NCBI GenBank assembly: GCA_004799435.1
Contig: SSMV01000073.1
Coordinates: forward strand, 1-37,255
Direction of reading: 5' to 3'
Length of the DNA stretch: 37,255 nt
Origin: Bradyrhizobium sp.
GTDB taxonomy: Bacteria; Pseudomonadota; Alphaproteobacteria; Rhizobiales; Beijerinckiaceae
Made by a program: the position numbers and the translations under genes. Shown piece after piece: positions 26,842 through 35,953 of the stretch. The notes under the pieces are model-generated. The model ran no database searches. It was given only the letters and a program-made list of their open reading frames with translations, and was not told the origin of the DNA. Position 1 is the first letter of the stretch, and every line of letters starts with the position of its first letter.

Positions 26842-27686
26842 GCGGCGAGGGCGCAACCCGCCCGCTCGCCATCATCTGCGGCGGCGGCGCATTTCCGCTC
26901 GAAGTGGCGCGCGCCGCCGCCGCGACCGGCGCTTCGCCATTTCTCGTCGGCCTGGTCGGCGCTTCCGATCCCGGCGTCGAGGCCTTTCCCCATGTCTGGC
27001 TGCATCTCGGCCAGGTCGGCAAGCTCTTCGCCGAACTCGCGGCGCGCGGGATCGCCGAGGTCGCTCTGGTCGGCGCGCTGACGCGGCCGGAATTCGCCGA
27101 TCTGCGTTTCGACTGGGGGGCGCTGAAGCGTGCGCCCGAACTGGCCAAGGCGTTTCGCGGCGGCGACAATCGCCTGCTCTCGGGGATCGCCGCTGTGTTC
27201 GAGGGCGAGGGGTTCAAGGTGGTGGGCGCGCATGAGATCGCGCCGCAACTGGTCGCATCGCTTGGCGCGCTCGGCGCCCGCGTCGCGCCGGCGTCGGCCG
27301 AGATGGACATTCAAACCGGCGCCGCGACGATCGCCGCCCTGTCGCCCTTCGACGCCGGGCAGGGCGTCGTCGTTGCGGAGGGAAGAATCCTCGCGATCGA
27401 AGCCGCCGAGGGCACTGACGCGATGCTGGCGCGCGTCGCCGAGATGCGCGCCTCGCGCCGATTGAAAATGACGGGACCGGCCGGCGTCTTCGTCAAAGCG
27501 CCCAAGCGCGGTCAGGATCTTCGCCTCGACATGCCGGCGATCGGGCCACGCACCATCGCCGCTGCGATCGAGGCGCAATTGCTGGGCATTGCGGTCGTCG
27601 CCGGTTCGGTGCTGATCGCCGAGCGCGAGTCGACGCTGCGCGCTGCGGATGCCGCCGGCCTGTTCATCACCGGCTTCGTCCCTTGA
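26838..27686 (+). CDS. lpxI: UDP-2,3-diacylglucosamine diphosphatase LpxI (DUF1009)
   Basis: LpxI hydrolyses UDP-2,3-diacylglucosamine to lipid X, replacing LpxH in alphaproteobacteria. The 282-residue product begins PLAIICGGGAFPLEVARAA and contains WLHLGQVGKLF, the EVALVGALTRPEF motif, RGGDNRLLSGIAAVFEGEGF, and the C-terminal domain with KMTGPAGVFVKAPKRGQDLRLDMPAIGPRT and the typical ITGFVP end. The start is TTG at 26838, overlapping the lpxA stop (TTGA), so translation is coupled. It fills the step between LpxD and LpxB in this cluster. Confidence 0.94.
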   Translation: MSGEGATRPLAIICGGGAFPLEVARAAAATGASPFLVGLVGASDPGVEAFPHVWLHLGQVGKLFAELAARGIAEVALVGALTRPEFADLRFDWGALKRAPELAKAFRGGDNRLLSGIAAVFEGEGFKVVGAHEIAPQLVASLGALGARVAPASAEMDIQTGAATIAALSPFDAGQGVVVAEGRILAIEAAEGTDAMLARVAEMRASRRLKMTGPAGVFVKAPKRGQDLRLDMPAIGPRTIAAAIEAQLLGIAVVAGSVLIAERESTLRAADAAGLFITGFVP

Positions 27687-28861
27687 GCTCGCAGGCTCGT
27701 CCGTTGCGCATTGCGCTGGTCGCCGGCGAGCCCTCCGGCGATCAACTCGGCTTCAAGCTGATGCGGGCGCTGCGCGCTGAGCGACCCAACGTCGAATTCC
27801 TCGGCGTCGGCGGCGAGGCGATGACGGCGGAGGGGCTTGCGAGCCTGTTTCCGCTGAGCGACATCGCAGTGATGGGGATCCTCCCCGTGCTCGCGCGCCT
27901 GCCGACGCTGATCGAGCGCATTGGCCAAACAGCGGCGGCGATTGTCGCGGCAAGGCCCGACGCGCTGGTCATCATCGACAGCCCCGACTTCACCCATCGC
28001 GTGGCCCGCCGCGTTCGCCGGGCGCTGCCTGATCTGCCGGTGATCGATTATGTGTCGCCCTCCGTCTGGGCCTGGCGGCCGGGGCGGGCGCGCGCGATGC
28101 GCGCCTATGTCGATTGCGTGCTGGCGCTTCTGCCCTTCGAGCCGGCCGCGCATGCGCGACTGGGCGGCCCGCCTTGCGTCTATGTCGGCCATCCGCTGAT
28201 CGAACGCATCGGCGAATTGCGTCCCGATGAGGCCGAGGCGCGCCGGCGCGTCGCCGATCCGCCGCTGGTTCTTGTCTTGCCGGGCTCGCGCCGCTCGGTT
28301 GTCGCGCGCATGACGCCCGATTTCGGCGCGGCCGTCGCCATCGCCGAGCGCATCGCTGGCCCGTTCGAACTCATCCTGCCGACGCTTCCTCATGTCGAAG
28401 CCGACGTGCGCGCGCTTGCCGCCCAATGGGCGCATCCGCCGCGCATCGTCGTCGGCGAAGCGGAGAAATTCGCCGGTTTTCGTGGCGCCCGCGCCGCGCT
28501 CGCCGCCTCGGGAACGGTGACGCTGGAACTGGCGCTCGCCGGCGTTCCGATGGTCGGGGCTTACAAGGTCTCGAGCCTTGAGGCGCAGCTACGCCACATC
28601 GTCACGCTGCCCTTCTCGATCCTGCTGCCCAATCTGGTGCTGGGCGAACGGGCGATCCCGGAATTCCTGCAGGGCGACTGCACGCCCGATGCGCTAGGAG
28701 CGGCGCTCGCCGATCTCATCCGCGACGGGCCGGTGCGCGAGAGGCAGCTCGCCGCTCTGGCCGATCTCGATGCGCGGATGGCGCTTGACGCTGGCGGCGC
28801 GCCGAGCGCCCATGCGGCGACTGCAATTCTGGAGGCGATGGCGCGCTGCTCAAGCGGCTGA
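27683..28861 (+). CDS. lpxB: Lipid-A-disaccharide synthase
   Basis: LpxB (GT19) joins lipid X and UDP-2,3-diacylglucosamine to the tetra-acyl disaccharide 1-phosphate at the inner face of the inner membrane. The 392-residue product has the N-terminal VAGEPSGDQLGFKLMRAL motif, IDSPDFTHRVARRVRR, YVSPSVWAWRPGRAR, YVGHPL, LVLPGSRRSVV and the C-terminal ALAASGTVTLELALAGVPMV. The start is TTG at 27683, overlapping the lpxI stop, the same TTGA arrangement as the preceding pair. Its end lies 8 bases from the convergent gltA stop, with no terminator visible between them. Confidence 0.96.
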   Translation: MSSQARPLRIALVAGEPSGDQLGFKLMRALRAERPNVEFLGVGGEAMTAEGLASLFPLSDIAVMGILPVLARLPTLIERIGQTAAAIVAARPDALVIIDSPDFTHRVARRVRRALPDLPVIDYVSPSVWAWRPGRARAMRAYVDCVLALLPFEPAAHARLGGPPCVYVGHPLIERIGELRPDEAEARRRVADPPLVLVLPGSRRSVVARMTPDFGAAVAIAERIAGPFELILPTLPHVEADVRALAAQWAHPPRIVVGEAEKFAGFRGARAALAASGTVTLELALAGVPMVGAYKVSSLEAQLRHIVTLPFSILLPNLVLGERAIPEFLQGDCTPDALGAALADLIRDGPVRERQLAALADLDARMALDAGGAPSAHAATAILEAMARCSSG

Positions 28862-28869
28862 AGGCGCCC

Positions 28870-30159
28870 TTAGCGATCGGCCATCGGCTTGTAATCGCGC
28901 CGCGGCGAGCCGGTGTAGAGCTGGCGGGGACGGCCGATCTTCTGCGCCGGGTCGACGATCATTTCTTTCCACTGGGCGATCCAGCCGACCGTGCGCGCCA
29001 CAGCGAAGAGCACGGTGAACATGTCGGTCGGGAAGCCCATCGCCTTGAGCGTAATGCCGGAATAGAAATCGATATTGGGGTAGAGCTTCTTCTCGATGAA
29101 ATATTCGTCGTGCAACGCGATGCGCTCAAGTTCGAGCGCCACGGCGAGCAGCGGATCGTCTTTCAGGCCGAGCTCGTTGAGCACGTCATGGGCCGTCTTC
29201 TGCATGAGTTTGGCGCGCGGATCATAATGCTTGTAGACGCGATGGCCGAAGCCCATGAGACGGAACGAGTCGTTCTTGTCCTTGGCCCTGGCGATATATT
29301 TGGGAATATTGTCGACCGTGCCGATCTCGCCGAGCATCTTGAGCGCGGCCTCATTGGCGCCGCCATGCGCCGGGCCCCAGAGACAGGCGATTCCCGCCGC
29401 GATGCAGGCGAAAGGATTGGCGCCGGAAGAACCGGCCAGACGCACCGTCGAGGTCGAAGCGTTCTGCTCGTGATCGGCGTGAAGGATGAAGATGCGGTCG
29501 AGCGCATGGGCGAGGACCGGATTGACCTTATAATCCTCGGCCGGGACGCCGAAACACATGCGCAGGAAATTCGCGGCATAGGCGAGATCGTTCTTGGGAT
29601 AGACGAACGGCTGGCCGATCGAATATTTGAAGGCCATCGCGGCGAGCGTCGGCATTTTGGCGATCATGCGTACCGAGGCGATTTCGCGCTGGCGCGGATC
29701 GTTGATGTCGATCGAGTCGTGATAGAAGGCCGCCAGCGCGCCGACGCAGGCGACCATGATCGACATGGGATGCGCGTCGCGGCGGAATCCGTTGAAGAAC
29801 CGCGACATCTGGTCATGGACCATCGTGTGCCGCGTCACCAGATAGTCGAAGTCGGCCTTCTGCGCCGCGGTCGGCAATTCGCCATAGAGCAGCAGATAAC
29901 AGCTTTCGAGAAAGTCGCCGCGTTCGGCGAGCTGCTCGATCGGATAGCCGCGATAGAGCAATATGCCTTCGTCGCCGTCGATATAGGTGATCTTCGATTC
30001 CGTGCTCGCGGTCGAGCTGAAGCCGGGATCGTAGGTGAACACGCCCGTCTGGCTGTAGAGCTTGCCGATGTCGACCACAGCCGGCCCGATCGTGCCGGTC
30101 TTTACCGGCAGCTCGACGCTTTTATCGCCCAGCTTGAGGCTTGCGGTGGTGACGGACAT
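28870..30159 (-). CDS. gltA: Citrate synthase
   Basis: GltA condenses acetyl-CoA and oxaloacetate to citrate, the entry to the TCA cycle. The 429-residue length and the N-terminal extension ([17 protein letters not shown]) fit the type II, NADH-sensitive hexameric form. Catalytic elements: the His of [13 protein letters not shown], the His of [13 protein letters not shown] and the Asp in NIDFYSG. AGGAG is placed 8 bases before the ATG. A 4-gene stretch separates it from comEC, whereas related genomes have gltA next to gltX. Confidence 0.97.
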   Translation of the reverse strand: MSVTTASLKLGDKSVELPVKTGTIGPAVVDIGKLYSQTGVFTYDPGFSSTASTESKITYIDGDEGILLYRGYPIEQLAERGDFLESCYLLLYGELPTAAQKADFDYLVTRHTMVHDQMSRFFNGFRRDAHPMSIMVACVGALAAFYHDSIDINDPRQREIASVRMIAKMPTLAAMAFKYSIGQPFVYPKNDLAYAANFLRMCFGVPAEDYKVNPVLAHALDRIFILHADHEQNASTSTVRLAGSSGANPFACIAAGIACLWGPAHGGANEAALKMLGEIGTVDNIPKYIARAKDKNDSFRLMGFGHRVYKHYDPRAKLMQKTAHDVLNELGLKDDPLLAVALELERIALHDEYFIEKKLYPNIDFYSGITLKAMGFPTDMFTVLFAVARTVGWIAQWKEMIVDPAQKIGRPRQLYTGSPRRDYKPMADR

Positions 30160-30215
30160 CGACGTCTCCTAAGGCGCGGCGCGCCAAACAAGCGATTGTG
30201 CAGTGCAATAACGGT

Positions 30216-30244
30216 AGAAGATCGCACACAGTCCGGCAAGTCAA
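30216..30244 (-). promoter_or_regulatory. Candidate promoter of gltA
   Basis: On the minus strand TTGACT (30244-30239) and TCTTCT (30221-30216) are separated by 17 bases, 57 bases upstream of the gltA ATG. The -35 is near consensus; the -10 is weak. Confidence 0.4.
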
Positions 30245-30289
30245 GAATCGGCCCTGGAAATCCAGAATCGGGCGATTCCCCGGTCGGAA

Positions 30290-31588
30290 TTATTGCGGGT
30301 TCTCGTAGCTGAAGGCCTGGGCGTTTTCGTCATAGGCGAAGAGCTCGCTATAGCGCCCGAGATTGATGATCGCCCTGAGCGTGCGCTCGGCGTAATCCTC
30401 GGACATATGGTCCTCGAGCTCCTCGCGGAAGCGGACCGCCGGCGCGCGATGGCTCGGCCGCTCGTCGAGCACCCGCTTGATATGTGCGGCGAGCGGGATA
30501 TTGGCGAGCAGCGTCTCGGCGAACAGCCGCTTGCGCTGGTCGACGTCCATATCGACGAAGCGCTTGCCGGCCGGCGTCAGCTTGATGTCGCCTTCGGCGA
30601 ATTCCGCCAGCTTCAACAATTGCAGCGTCTCGCCGAGCGGGAAGAGATCATCGATCTCCAGTTGCAGCGAGTCGGCGAGATGGGGCAGGTCCGCCTGGCC
30701 ATTGTAAGGCGGGGCGGCGATCTCCTCGAGCATGCCGGCGAGCGAGTTGGTCGAGACCAGCGGCAGCGGCATGCTGAAACCGCCCGACTGGGCGGCCGCC
30801 TTCGGCTCGGGACGCTGAGTCATCAGCGCGTAGATCCGGTCGACCAATTGCCGGAATTCCGGGTCGAGGCGGTCGCGCGGCTGCGGCAGCTTGATAGCGA
30901 TCTCGGCAGCGATCCGGCCGGGATTGGAGGAGAGCACGAGGATGCGATCGCTCATCAGCACCGCTTCCTCGATATTATGGGTGACCATCAGGATCGATTT
31001 GATGGGCATCCGCTTCTCCTGCCACAGGTCGAGCAGGTCGGTGCGCAGCGTCTCGGCGGTCAGCACGTCGAGCGCCGAAAAGGGCTCGTCCATCAGCAGG
31101 ATCTTCGGCTGCACAACGAGCGCCCGGGCGAAGCCGACGCGCTGGCGCATACCGCCGGACAATTCTTTGGGATAGGCGGATTCGAAACCGTCGAGACCGA
31201 TGATGTCGATTGCCTGCAGCGCGCGCTTGCGCGTCTCCTCCAGCGGGACGCCTTGGGCGCGCGGGCCGATCTCGACATTGTCGAGCACGGTCAACCACGG
31301 GAACAGCGCGAAGCTCTGGAACACCATTGCGACGCCTTCGGCGGGCCCGTCGACCGGCTCGCCGCTGATGCTGACGGTTCCCGACGTCGGCCGGGTGAGG
31401 CCGGAGACGAGCCTGAGCAGCGTCGACTTGCCGCAGCCCGAGCGGCCGAGCAGCGAGACGATTTCGCCTTCGCGCAGGCTCATCGAGACGTCTTGCAGCA
31501 CGGGATTGGCGGCCTCGCCCGAGCCGGTGGCGTAGGTCTGGCTGACGTTTTTGACGTCGAGCAGGATCGAGGACGTGACGTCGAGCAC
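30290..31588 (-). CDS. ABC transporter ATPase, NitT/TauT type, with C-terminal AAA-associated domain
   Basis: The first 250 residues are an ABC ATPase of the nitrate/sulfonate/taurine class: Walker A GRSGCGKST (48-56), signature LSGGM (143-147), Walker B ILLMDEP (163-169) and the switch His of MVTHN. The last 130 residues (HLADSLQLEIDDLFPLGETLQ...RTLRAIINLGRYSELFAYDE) match the AAA-associated C-terminal domain (PF09821) known on some ATPases of this class and thought to be regulatory. The protein is 432 residues. GTG start with GAGGAG 6 bases upstream. It lies 25 bases after the permease stop in a two-gene operon. No periplasmic binding protein is next to it, so substrate cannot be inferred. 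Confidence 0.9.
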   Translation of the reverse strand: MLDVTSSILLDVKNVSQTYATGSGEAANPVLQDVSMSLREGEIVSLLGRSGCGKSTLLRLVSGLTRPTSGTVSISGEPVDGPAEGVAMVFQSFALFPWLTVLDNVEIGPRAQGVPLEETRKRALQAIDIIGLDGFESAYPKELSGGMRQRVGFARALVVQPKILLMDEPFSALDVLTAETLRTDLLDLWQEKRMPIKSILMVTHNIEEAVLMSDRILVLSSNPGRIAAEIAIKLPQPRDRLDPEFRQLVDRIYALMTQRPEPKAAAQSGGFSMPLPLVSTNSLAGMLEEIAAPPYNGQADLPHLADSLQLEIDDLFPLGETLQLLKLAEFAEGDIKLTPAGKRFVDMDVDQRKRLFAETLLANIPLAAHIKRVLDERPSHRAPAVRFREELEDHMSEDYAERTLRAIINLGRYSELFAYDENAQAFSYENPQ

Positions 31589-31613
31589 GGGCTATCTCCT
31601 CAAGGCTTGGCGA

Positions 31614-33347
31614 CTAGAGACGCAGGCGGCGTTCGGCATGGGCGTAGAGCCGGCGCCAGAACAGGCGATTGAACAGCGTGACGAAGATCGACATGACGGC
31701 GACGCCGAGAACGATCTTGGGGAAGTCGCCCTTGTCGGTCGCCTCCGCAATATAGGCGCCGACGCCATGGGCGGTGACGAGTTGATCCTTCCACTTCACA
31801 TATTCGGCGACGATCGAGGCGTTCCATGAGCCGCCCGAAGCGGTGATCGCGCCGGTGAGATAATAGGGCATGACGCCGGGCAGGATCACCTTGCGCCACC
31901 AGTCCCAGCCGTGCACGCGGAAATTCGCCGCCGCTTCGCGCAGATCATTGGGGAAGGCGGCCGCGCCGCCGATCGTGTTGAACACGATGTACCATTGCGT
32001 GCCGAAGACGATGAGGAGGCTCAGCCAGATATCCGGGTTGAGATGGAAGATGAGCACCAGGCTGACCGCCGCGCCAAACAGCAGGTTGACTGGGAAGGCG
32101 GCGAGGAATTGCGCGATCGGCTGGACCGCCTCCGCCCATCTTGGCCTCAATCCGATCCAGATGCTGACCGGCACCCAGAAGGCGCTGGCCAGCGCCATCA
32201 GCACGATGACGCGCAGCAGCGTGTAGAAAGTCAGTTGCACGACATTGAGGACATCCGGCCACGCGAGTTCCGTCCCAACAAAGGCGACGACGCTCCACAG
32301 CGCATAGACCGTCAAAGCGGCGACTGCGACGATCCAGGCGACATCGAGGATACGCGAGGCCACCGGCGATGGGGCGACCGCGTTGGGGGGGAATAGTCTC
32401 GGCGGCGTCATGCGCCAGAAGCTCACCGAACGTAAGCCCGCGACGACCGGCCGGTAGCCGATGCGGATCCAGTTCGTCCGCTGCAAGAGTTCGAGCACCC
32501 ACGAGCGTTCGACTTCTTGGCTCGCCGAAAGCTCGACGCGAAACTTGCCCGCCCAGGCGATGATCGGCCGAAATAGAAGCTGGTCGTAGAGCAGAATGAC
32601 GACGCCCATGGTGGCGACGGCGGCGAGGATCGCGTCCCAGCGCCCGGCGTCATTGGCCTTGGCGATGTAGGAGCCGACGCCGGGCAGCGTGATGGTGGTG
32701 TCGCCGACCGTGATCGCCTCGGAAGCGACCACGAAGAACCAGCCGCCCGACATCGACATCATCGTGTTCCAGATCAGGCCGGGCACGGCGAAAGGCGCTT
32801 CGAGTTGCCAGAATTTCTGCCAGCCGGTGAGCCTATAGCCGCGCGACACTTCGTCGAGATCGCGCGGCACGGTGCGCAGCGACTGATAGAGCGAGAAGGC
32901 CATGTTCCAGGCCTGACTGGTGAAGATCGCGAAGATCGCCGCCAGTTCGGCGCCCAGCACATTGCCGGGAAACAGGCCGAGGAAGAAGGTCACCGTGAAG
33001 GAGAGAAAGCCGAGGATCGGCACCGACTGCAGAATGTCGAGCAGCGGGATCAGCAGCATCTCGGCGCGCCGGCTTTTGGCGGCGAGCGTCGCATAGGTGA
33101 AGGTGAAGACGAAGGACGCGGCGAGCGCGGCGAACATCCTGAGCGCGGTGCGCGCTGCGTAATAGGGCAGCTCGCTATAGTCGAGCGAAATCACCGGGAC
33201 GTCGGGCGGCGGCAGTGGCGCGACGATGCCGTGATAGCCGCGCGCAATCGCCGCCAGAACCGCCATGATGACGGCGAAGGCGATCAAGTCCCAATGGTTC
33301 GGCAAAACCCGGCGGCCCGCCGAGGCGATGCTGGAAATTCTCGACAT
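31614..33347 (-). CDS. ABC transporter permease with two fused permease domains
   Basis: This 577-residue inner-membrane protein contains two BPD_transp_1 permease units. The first covers about 20-275 with the EAA-like loop EVSRGYRLTGWQKFWQLEAPFAVPG; the second covers about 330-577 with EAAANFRVHGWDWWRKVILPGVMPY. Each loop would contact one ATPase subunit, so one polypeptide replaces the usual permease dimer. The first unit carries a large periplasmic segment early (ARGYHGIVAPLPPPDVPVI). ATG at 33347 is preferred over an upstream start at 33476 because the added residues are Arg-rich and non-membrane. It begins the two-gene operon with the ATPase; a LacI-type palindrome lies about 125 bases upstream. 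Confidence 0.88.
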   Translation of the reverse strand: MSRISSIASAGRRVLPNHWDLIAFAVIMAVLAAIARGYHGIVAPLPPPDVPVISLDYSELPYYAARTALRMFAALAASFVFTFTYATLAAKSRRAEMLLIPLLDILQSVPILGFLSFTVTFFLGLFPGNVLGAELAAIFAIFTSQAWNMAFSLYQSLRTVPRDLDEVSRGYRLTGWQKFWQLEAPFAVPGLIWNTMMSMSGGWFFVVASEAITVGDTTITLPGVGSYIAKANDAGRWDAILAAVATMGVVILLYDQLLFRPIIAWAGKFRVELSASQEVERSWVLELLQRTNWIRIGYRPVVAGLRSVSFWRMTPPRLFPPNAVAPSPVASRILDVAWIVAVAALTVYALWSVVAFVGTELAWPDVLNVVQLTFYTLLRVIVLMALASAFWVPVSIWIGLRPRWAEAVQPIAQFLAAFPVNLLFGAAVSLVLIFHLNPDIWLSLLIVFGTQWYIVFNTIGGAAAFPNDLREAAANFRVHGWDWWRKVILPGVMPYYLTGAITASGGSWNASIVAEYVKWKDQLVTAHGVGAYIAEATDKGDFPKIVLGVAVMSIFVTLFNRLFWRRLYAHAERRLRL

Positions 33348-33471
33348 CAGAGCGTTCCGGCGAGATCGAGGGTCGGGGCGGGTCGACGCGGCGGAGAGGC
33401 GGAAATCGCCCCTGCAAAACCACAGGCGCGACGCGATTGGCAAGCAAAAACGGCCGGTCGCTGCCGCATTT

Positions 33472-33485
33472 CGCAAGCGCTTGCG
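33472..33485. promoter_or_regulatory. 14-bp perfect palindrome, LacI-family-like operator
   Basis: CGCAAGCGCTTGCG is a perfect inverted repeat whose core AAGCGCTT matches the core of many LacI/GalR-family operators. It stands in the 213-bp gap between gltX and the permease gene, 125 bases upstream of the latter. No regulator gene is in the window. Confidence 0.4.
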
Positions 33486-33560
33486 GCGGCGCTCGGGCCA
33501 TGCCCGCGGGACGTGACAGGATTACGACGATTGGCGCTCGGCGCGGAGCAGACGCGGCCT

Positions 33561-34985
33561 TCAGTTCGCCTTTGCCTGATCCTCGAGACGCCCGAGGCTC
33601 TCCTCGCGGCCGAGCACCGCCAGCACGTCGAAAATGCCGGGCGAGGTCGAGCGACCGGTCAGCGCTGCGCGCAGCGGCTGGGCGATTGCGCCGAGCTTCG
33701 CGCCCTGGGCTTCGGCATAGACGCGCACCGCCGCTTCGGTCGCCGCCGAGCTCCAGTCGGTCAGCGCCGCCAGCGGCGCGAGCAGCGCCTGCACATGCTG
33801 GCGTCCGCCATTGGCGAGAATCTCGCTCGCCTTGGCGTCCATCGGCAGCGGCCGCTCGGCGAACAAGAAGGCCGCGCCGTCGACCAGTTCGACCAGCGTC
33901 TTGGCGCGCTCCTTAAGGCCGGGCAGGGCGGCGGCGAGCTGGGCGCGCCGCCTGTCGTCGAGCTTGGCGGCGAGCTCGGGTCCGCCCGACAGATAGGGCA
34001 GCGCGTCGATCAGGATCGTCATCAGCGCGTCGTCGGGCGTCGCGCGCATGAAATGGCCGTTCATGTTTTCGAGCTTGGCGTAATCGAAGCGCGAGGGCGA
34101 ACGGCCGATCGCCGGCAGATCGAAAGCGGCGATCAGCTCCTCGGTCGAGAAGAACTCGCGGTCGCCCTGGCTCCAGCCGAGCCGCGCGAGATAGTTGCGC
34201 AGCGCCGCCGGCAGATAGCCCAGGGCGCGATAGGCGTCGACGCCGAGCGCGCCATGCCGCTTGGAGAGCTTGGCGCCGTCGGGCCCATGGATGAGCGGGA
34301 TATGCGCCATGATCGGCACCTCCCAGCCCATCGCCGAATAGATCTGCATCTGCCGCGCGGCGTTGGTCAGGTGATCGTCGCCGCGAATGATATGGGTGAC
34401 GCCCATGTCGTGATCGTCGATGACGACGGCGAGCATATAGGTCGGATTGCCGTCGGAGCGCAGCAGAACGAGATCGTCGAGATCTTTGTTGGCGAAGACG
34501 ACCTTGCCCTGCACCTTGTCGTCGACGATCGTCTCGCCTTCCTGCTGGGCCTTGAGACGAATGACCGGTTTGACGCCGGCCGGCGCTTGCGCCGGATCGC
34601 GGTCCCGCCAGCGCCCGTCGTAGCGCATCGGCTTGCCTTCGAGGCGCTGCTTCTCGCGCATCTCGGCCAGCTCTTCCGGCGTGCAATAGCAGCGATAGGC
34701 GTGTCCGTCGGCGAGCATCTGCGCGACCGCCTCGCGGTGGCGCGCCGCGCGCTCGAACTGGCTGATCGCCTCGCCGTCCCAGGCCAGCCCGAGCCAGGCG
34801 AGGCCGTCGAGAATGGCCTCGACCGCGGGCTTGGTCGAGCGTTCGCGGTCGGTGTCCTCGATGCGCAGCAGGAACGTGCCGCCGAAGCGCTTGGCGTAGA
34901 GCCAGTTGAACAGCGCCGTGCGCGCGCCGCCGATATGCAGGAAGCCGGTCGGCGAAGGCGCGAAACGGGTGATGATCTGGCTCAT
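33561..34985 (-). CDS. gltX: Glutamate-tRNA ligase
   Basis: GltX charges tRNA-Glu with glutamate (and, in bacteria lacking GlnRS, also tRNA-Gln for later amidation). The 474-residue class I enzyme has [22 protein letters not shown] (HIGH motif as HIGG at 17-20), [21 protein letters not shown] and the KMSKS-type motif KLSKR (about 240). The C-terminal helical anticodon-binding domain follows. A CxC pair (YRCYC near 100) remains of the zinc site, but the partner Cys/His are not obvious. GGAG lies 6 bases before the ATG. The 35-bp leader just upstream is duplicated beyond the neighbouring protease gene. Confidence 0.97.
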   Translation of the reverse strand: MSQIITRFAPSPTGFLHIGGARTALFNWLYAKRFGGTFLLRIEDTDRERSTKPAVEAILDGLAWLGLAWDGEAISQFERAARHREAVAQMLADGHAYRCYCTPEELAEMREKQRLEGKPMRYDGRWRDRDPAQAPAGVKPVIRLKAQQEGETIVDDKVQGKVVFANKDLDDLVLLRSDGNPTYMLAVVIDDHDMGVTHIIRGDDHLTNAARQMQIYSAMGWEVPIMAHIPLIHGPDGAKLSKRHGALGVDAYRALGYLPAALRNYLARLGWSQGDREFFSTEELIAAFDLPAIGRSPSRFDYAKLENMNGHFMRATPDDALMTILIDALPYLSGGPELAAKLDDRRRAQLAAALPGLKERAKTLVELVDGAAFLFAERPLPMDAKASEILANGGRQHVQALLAPLAALTDWSSAATEAAVRVYAEAQGAKLGAIAQPLRAALTGRSTSPGIFDVLAVLGREESLGRLEDQAKAN

Positions 34986-34994
34986 GGCGCTCCG

Positions 34995-35029
34995 GTATCA
35001 GAAACGCGACGGCGGGACAAAGGGATTGG
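34995..35029. repeat. Direct repeat, copy 1 (gltX leader)
   Basis: A 35-bp sequence beginning GTATCAGAAACGCGA and ending GGGACAAAGGGATTGG, starting 9 bases upstream of gltX. The copy at 35906-35940 matches at 34 of 35 positions in the same orientation. The two copies bracket the trypsin-like protease gene. Confidence 0.95.
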
Positions 35030-35043
35030 GCTCGCCGACGCTT

Positions 35044-35865
35044 TCACCGGGCCAGGGACTTTATCGCGTCAATGACCGGCCCGGTCAGCCCGACGGCAAA
35101 GGAGTAGCAGCGCGAGGCGTCGAAGCTTGAGCAATCGGCGAGTGTCCCTGACGACACGATTCCGATGGCTTCGTAGCCGTCCGCCGTCTTGCGCAGGACC
35201 GCGCCGCCCGAGGCGCCGGGGCTGAGCGAGCAATCGATCTTCACCCCGGCGGCGGGGATCGCGTCGATTGTCGGTGTCGCGCGAACCGCGCAATCGGCGA
35301 GGACGCGTTCATTCCAATCCTGCTTCGGGAAGCCGTTCTGACGAATCGTCGCGGCGGTGACGGCTTCGCCAGCTTTGGCGCTCGCGCTCGGCAGTTGATA
35401 AGGCGTTATCCCGTCGACGGGTCCAAATAGCCGCATCACGACCCAATCAAATCGATCGGTGTGGTTTCGTTGCTTGTCTGGCAGGTAGGTTATCGTTTGG
35501 ATGTCGATCTTGTGCCATGTCGAAGTCTTGCCGTCGCTGACTTCGAACCCGCATCGATGGACTCCCGTGCTGCCGGCATAGGACCCCTGGTCGGGCTCGT
35601 TAAATAAAACGTGACGCGCCGTCACGACGATGTCGTTGCGATAGATCAGGAATGCGCTTGCGGAACTGAAATCGCACATGATCCGGCCGCTCGCGGCGAA
35701 GGTCTGACGAGCTTGGTCGACATCCATGTGATGGTCGCGCGCATAGTCGCCGATCGCCTGCCGATCCTCCACGCCGATGACGCCCGCCAGAGCGGGAATG
35801 GGCAGGCATAGCGGCAAGAAGACCGACTGCAACGCAACTGCCACTGGCAAGGCGCCAATGCGCAT
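35044..35865 (-). CDS. Secreted trypsin-like serine protease
   Basis: The 273-residue product has a signal peptide (about 1-27, ending IPALAG) and a chymotrypsin-fold domain with the triad His85 (VTARHVLF), Asp140 (RFDWVVM) and Ser219 (SPGASGGAV, GASGG instead of GDSGG). Six cysteines in the mature part may form disulfides, consistent with a periplasmic or extracellular place. The ATG at 35865 follows GGAG; an upstream TTG frame would start inside the direct repeat. Local composition is noticeably less GC-rich than neighbours (a 60-base line at 35461 is 48% GC). Substrate and trigger are unknown. Confidence 0.85.
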   Translation of the reverse strand: MRIGALPVAVALQSVFLPLCLPIPALAGVIGVEDRQAIGDYARDHHMDVDQARQTFAASGRIMCDFSSASAFLIYRNDIVVTARHVLFNEPDQGSYAGSTGVHRCGFEVSDGKTSTWHKIDIQTITYLPDKQRNHTDRFDWVVMRLFGPVDGITPYQLPSASAKAGEAVTAATIRQNGFPKQDWNERVLADCAVRATPTIDAIPAAGVKIDCSLSPGASGGAVLRKTADGYEAIGIVSSGTLADCSSFDASRCYSFAVGLTGPVIDAIKSLAR

Positions 35866-35905
35866 TTTGAGCCGCTCCCGTTCGCCAAGGAGAATATCCG
35901 GCGCT

Positions 35906-35940
35906 GTATCAGAAACGCGATGGCGGGACAAAGGGATTGG
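35906..35940. repeat. Direct repeat, copy 2 (upstream of the protease gene)
   Basis: Same orientation and 34 of 35 bases identical to 34995-35029; the single difference is a T for C at position 16 of the unit. It is 41 bases beyond the protease start codon. The spacing between copies (911 bp) is just enough to hold the protease gene and its ribosome site. Confidence 0.95.
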
Positions 35941-35953
35941 CGTCCGCCCACCC

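Noticed and set aside
32805-35075. A 756-codon plus-strand frame opposite the permease and gltX
   Set aside because: It crosses two real minus-strand genes and their gap, with low-complexity Arg/Glu/Gln-rich translation.
35044-35940. Insertion sequence carrying the protease
   Set aside because: No transposase is present and no terminal inverted repeats flank the gene; only direct repeats are seen.
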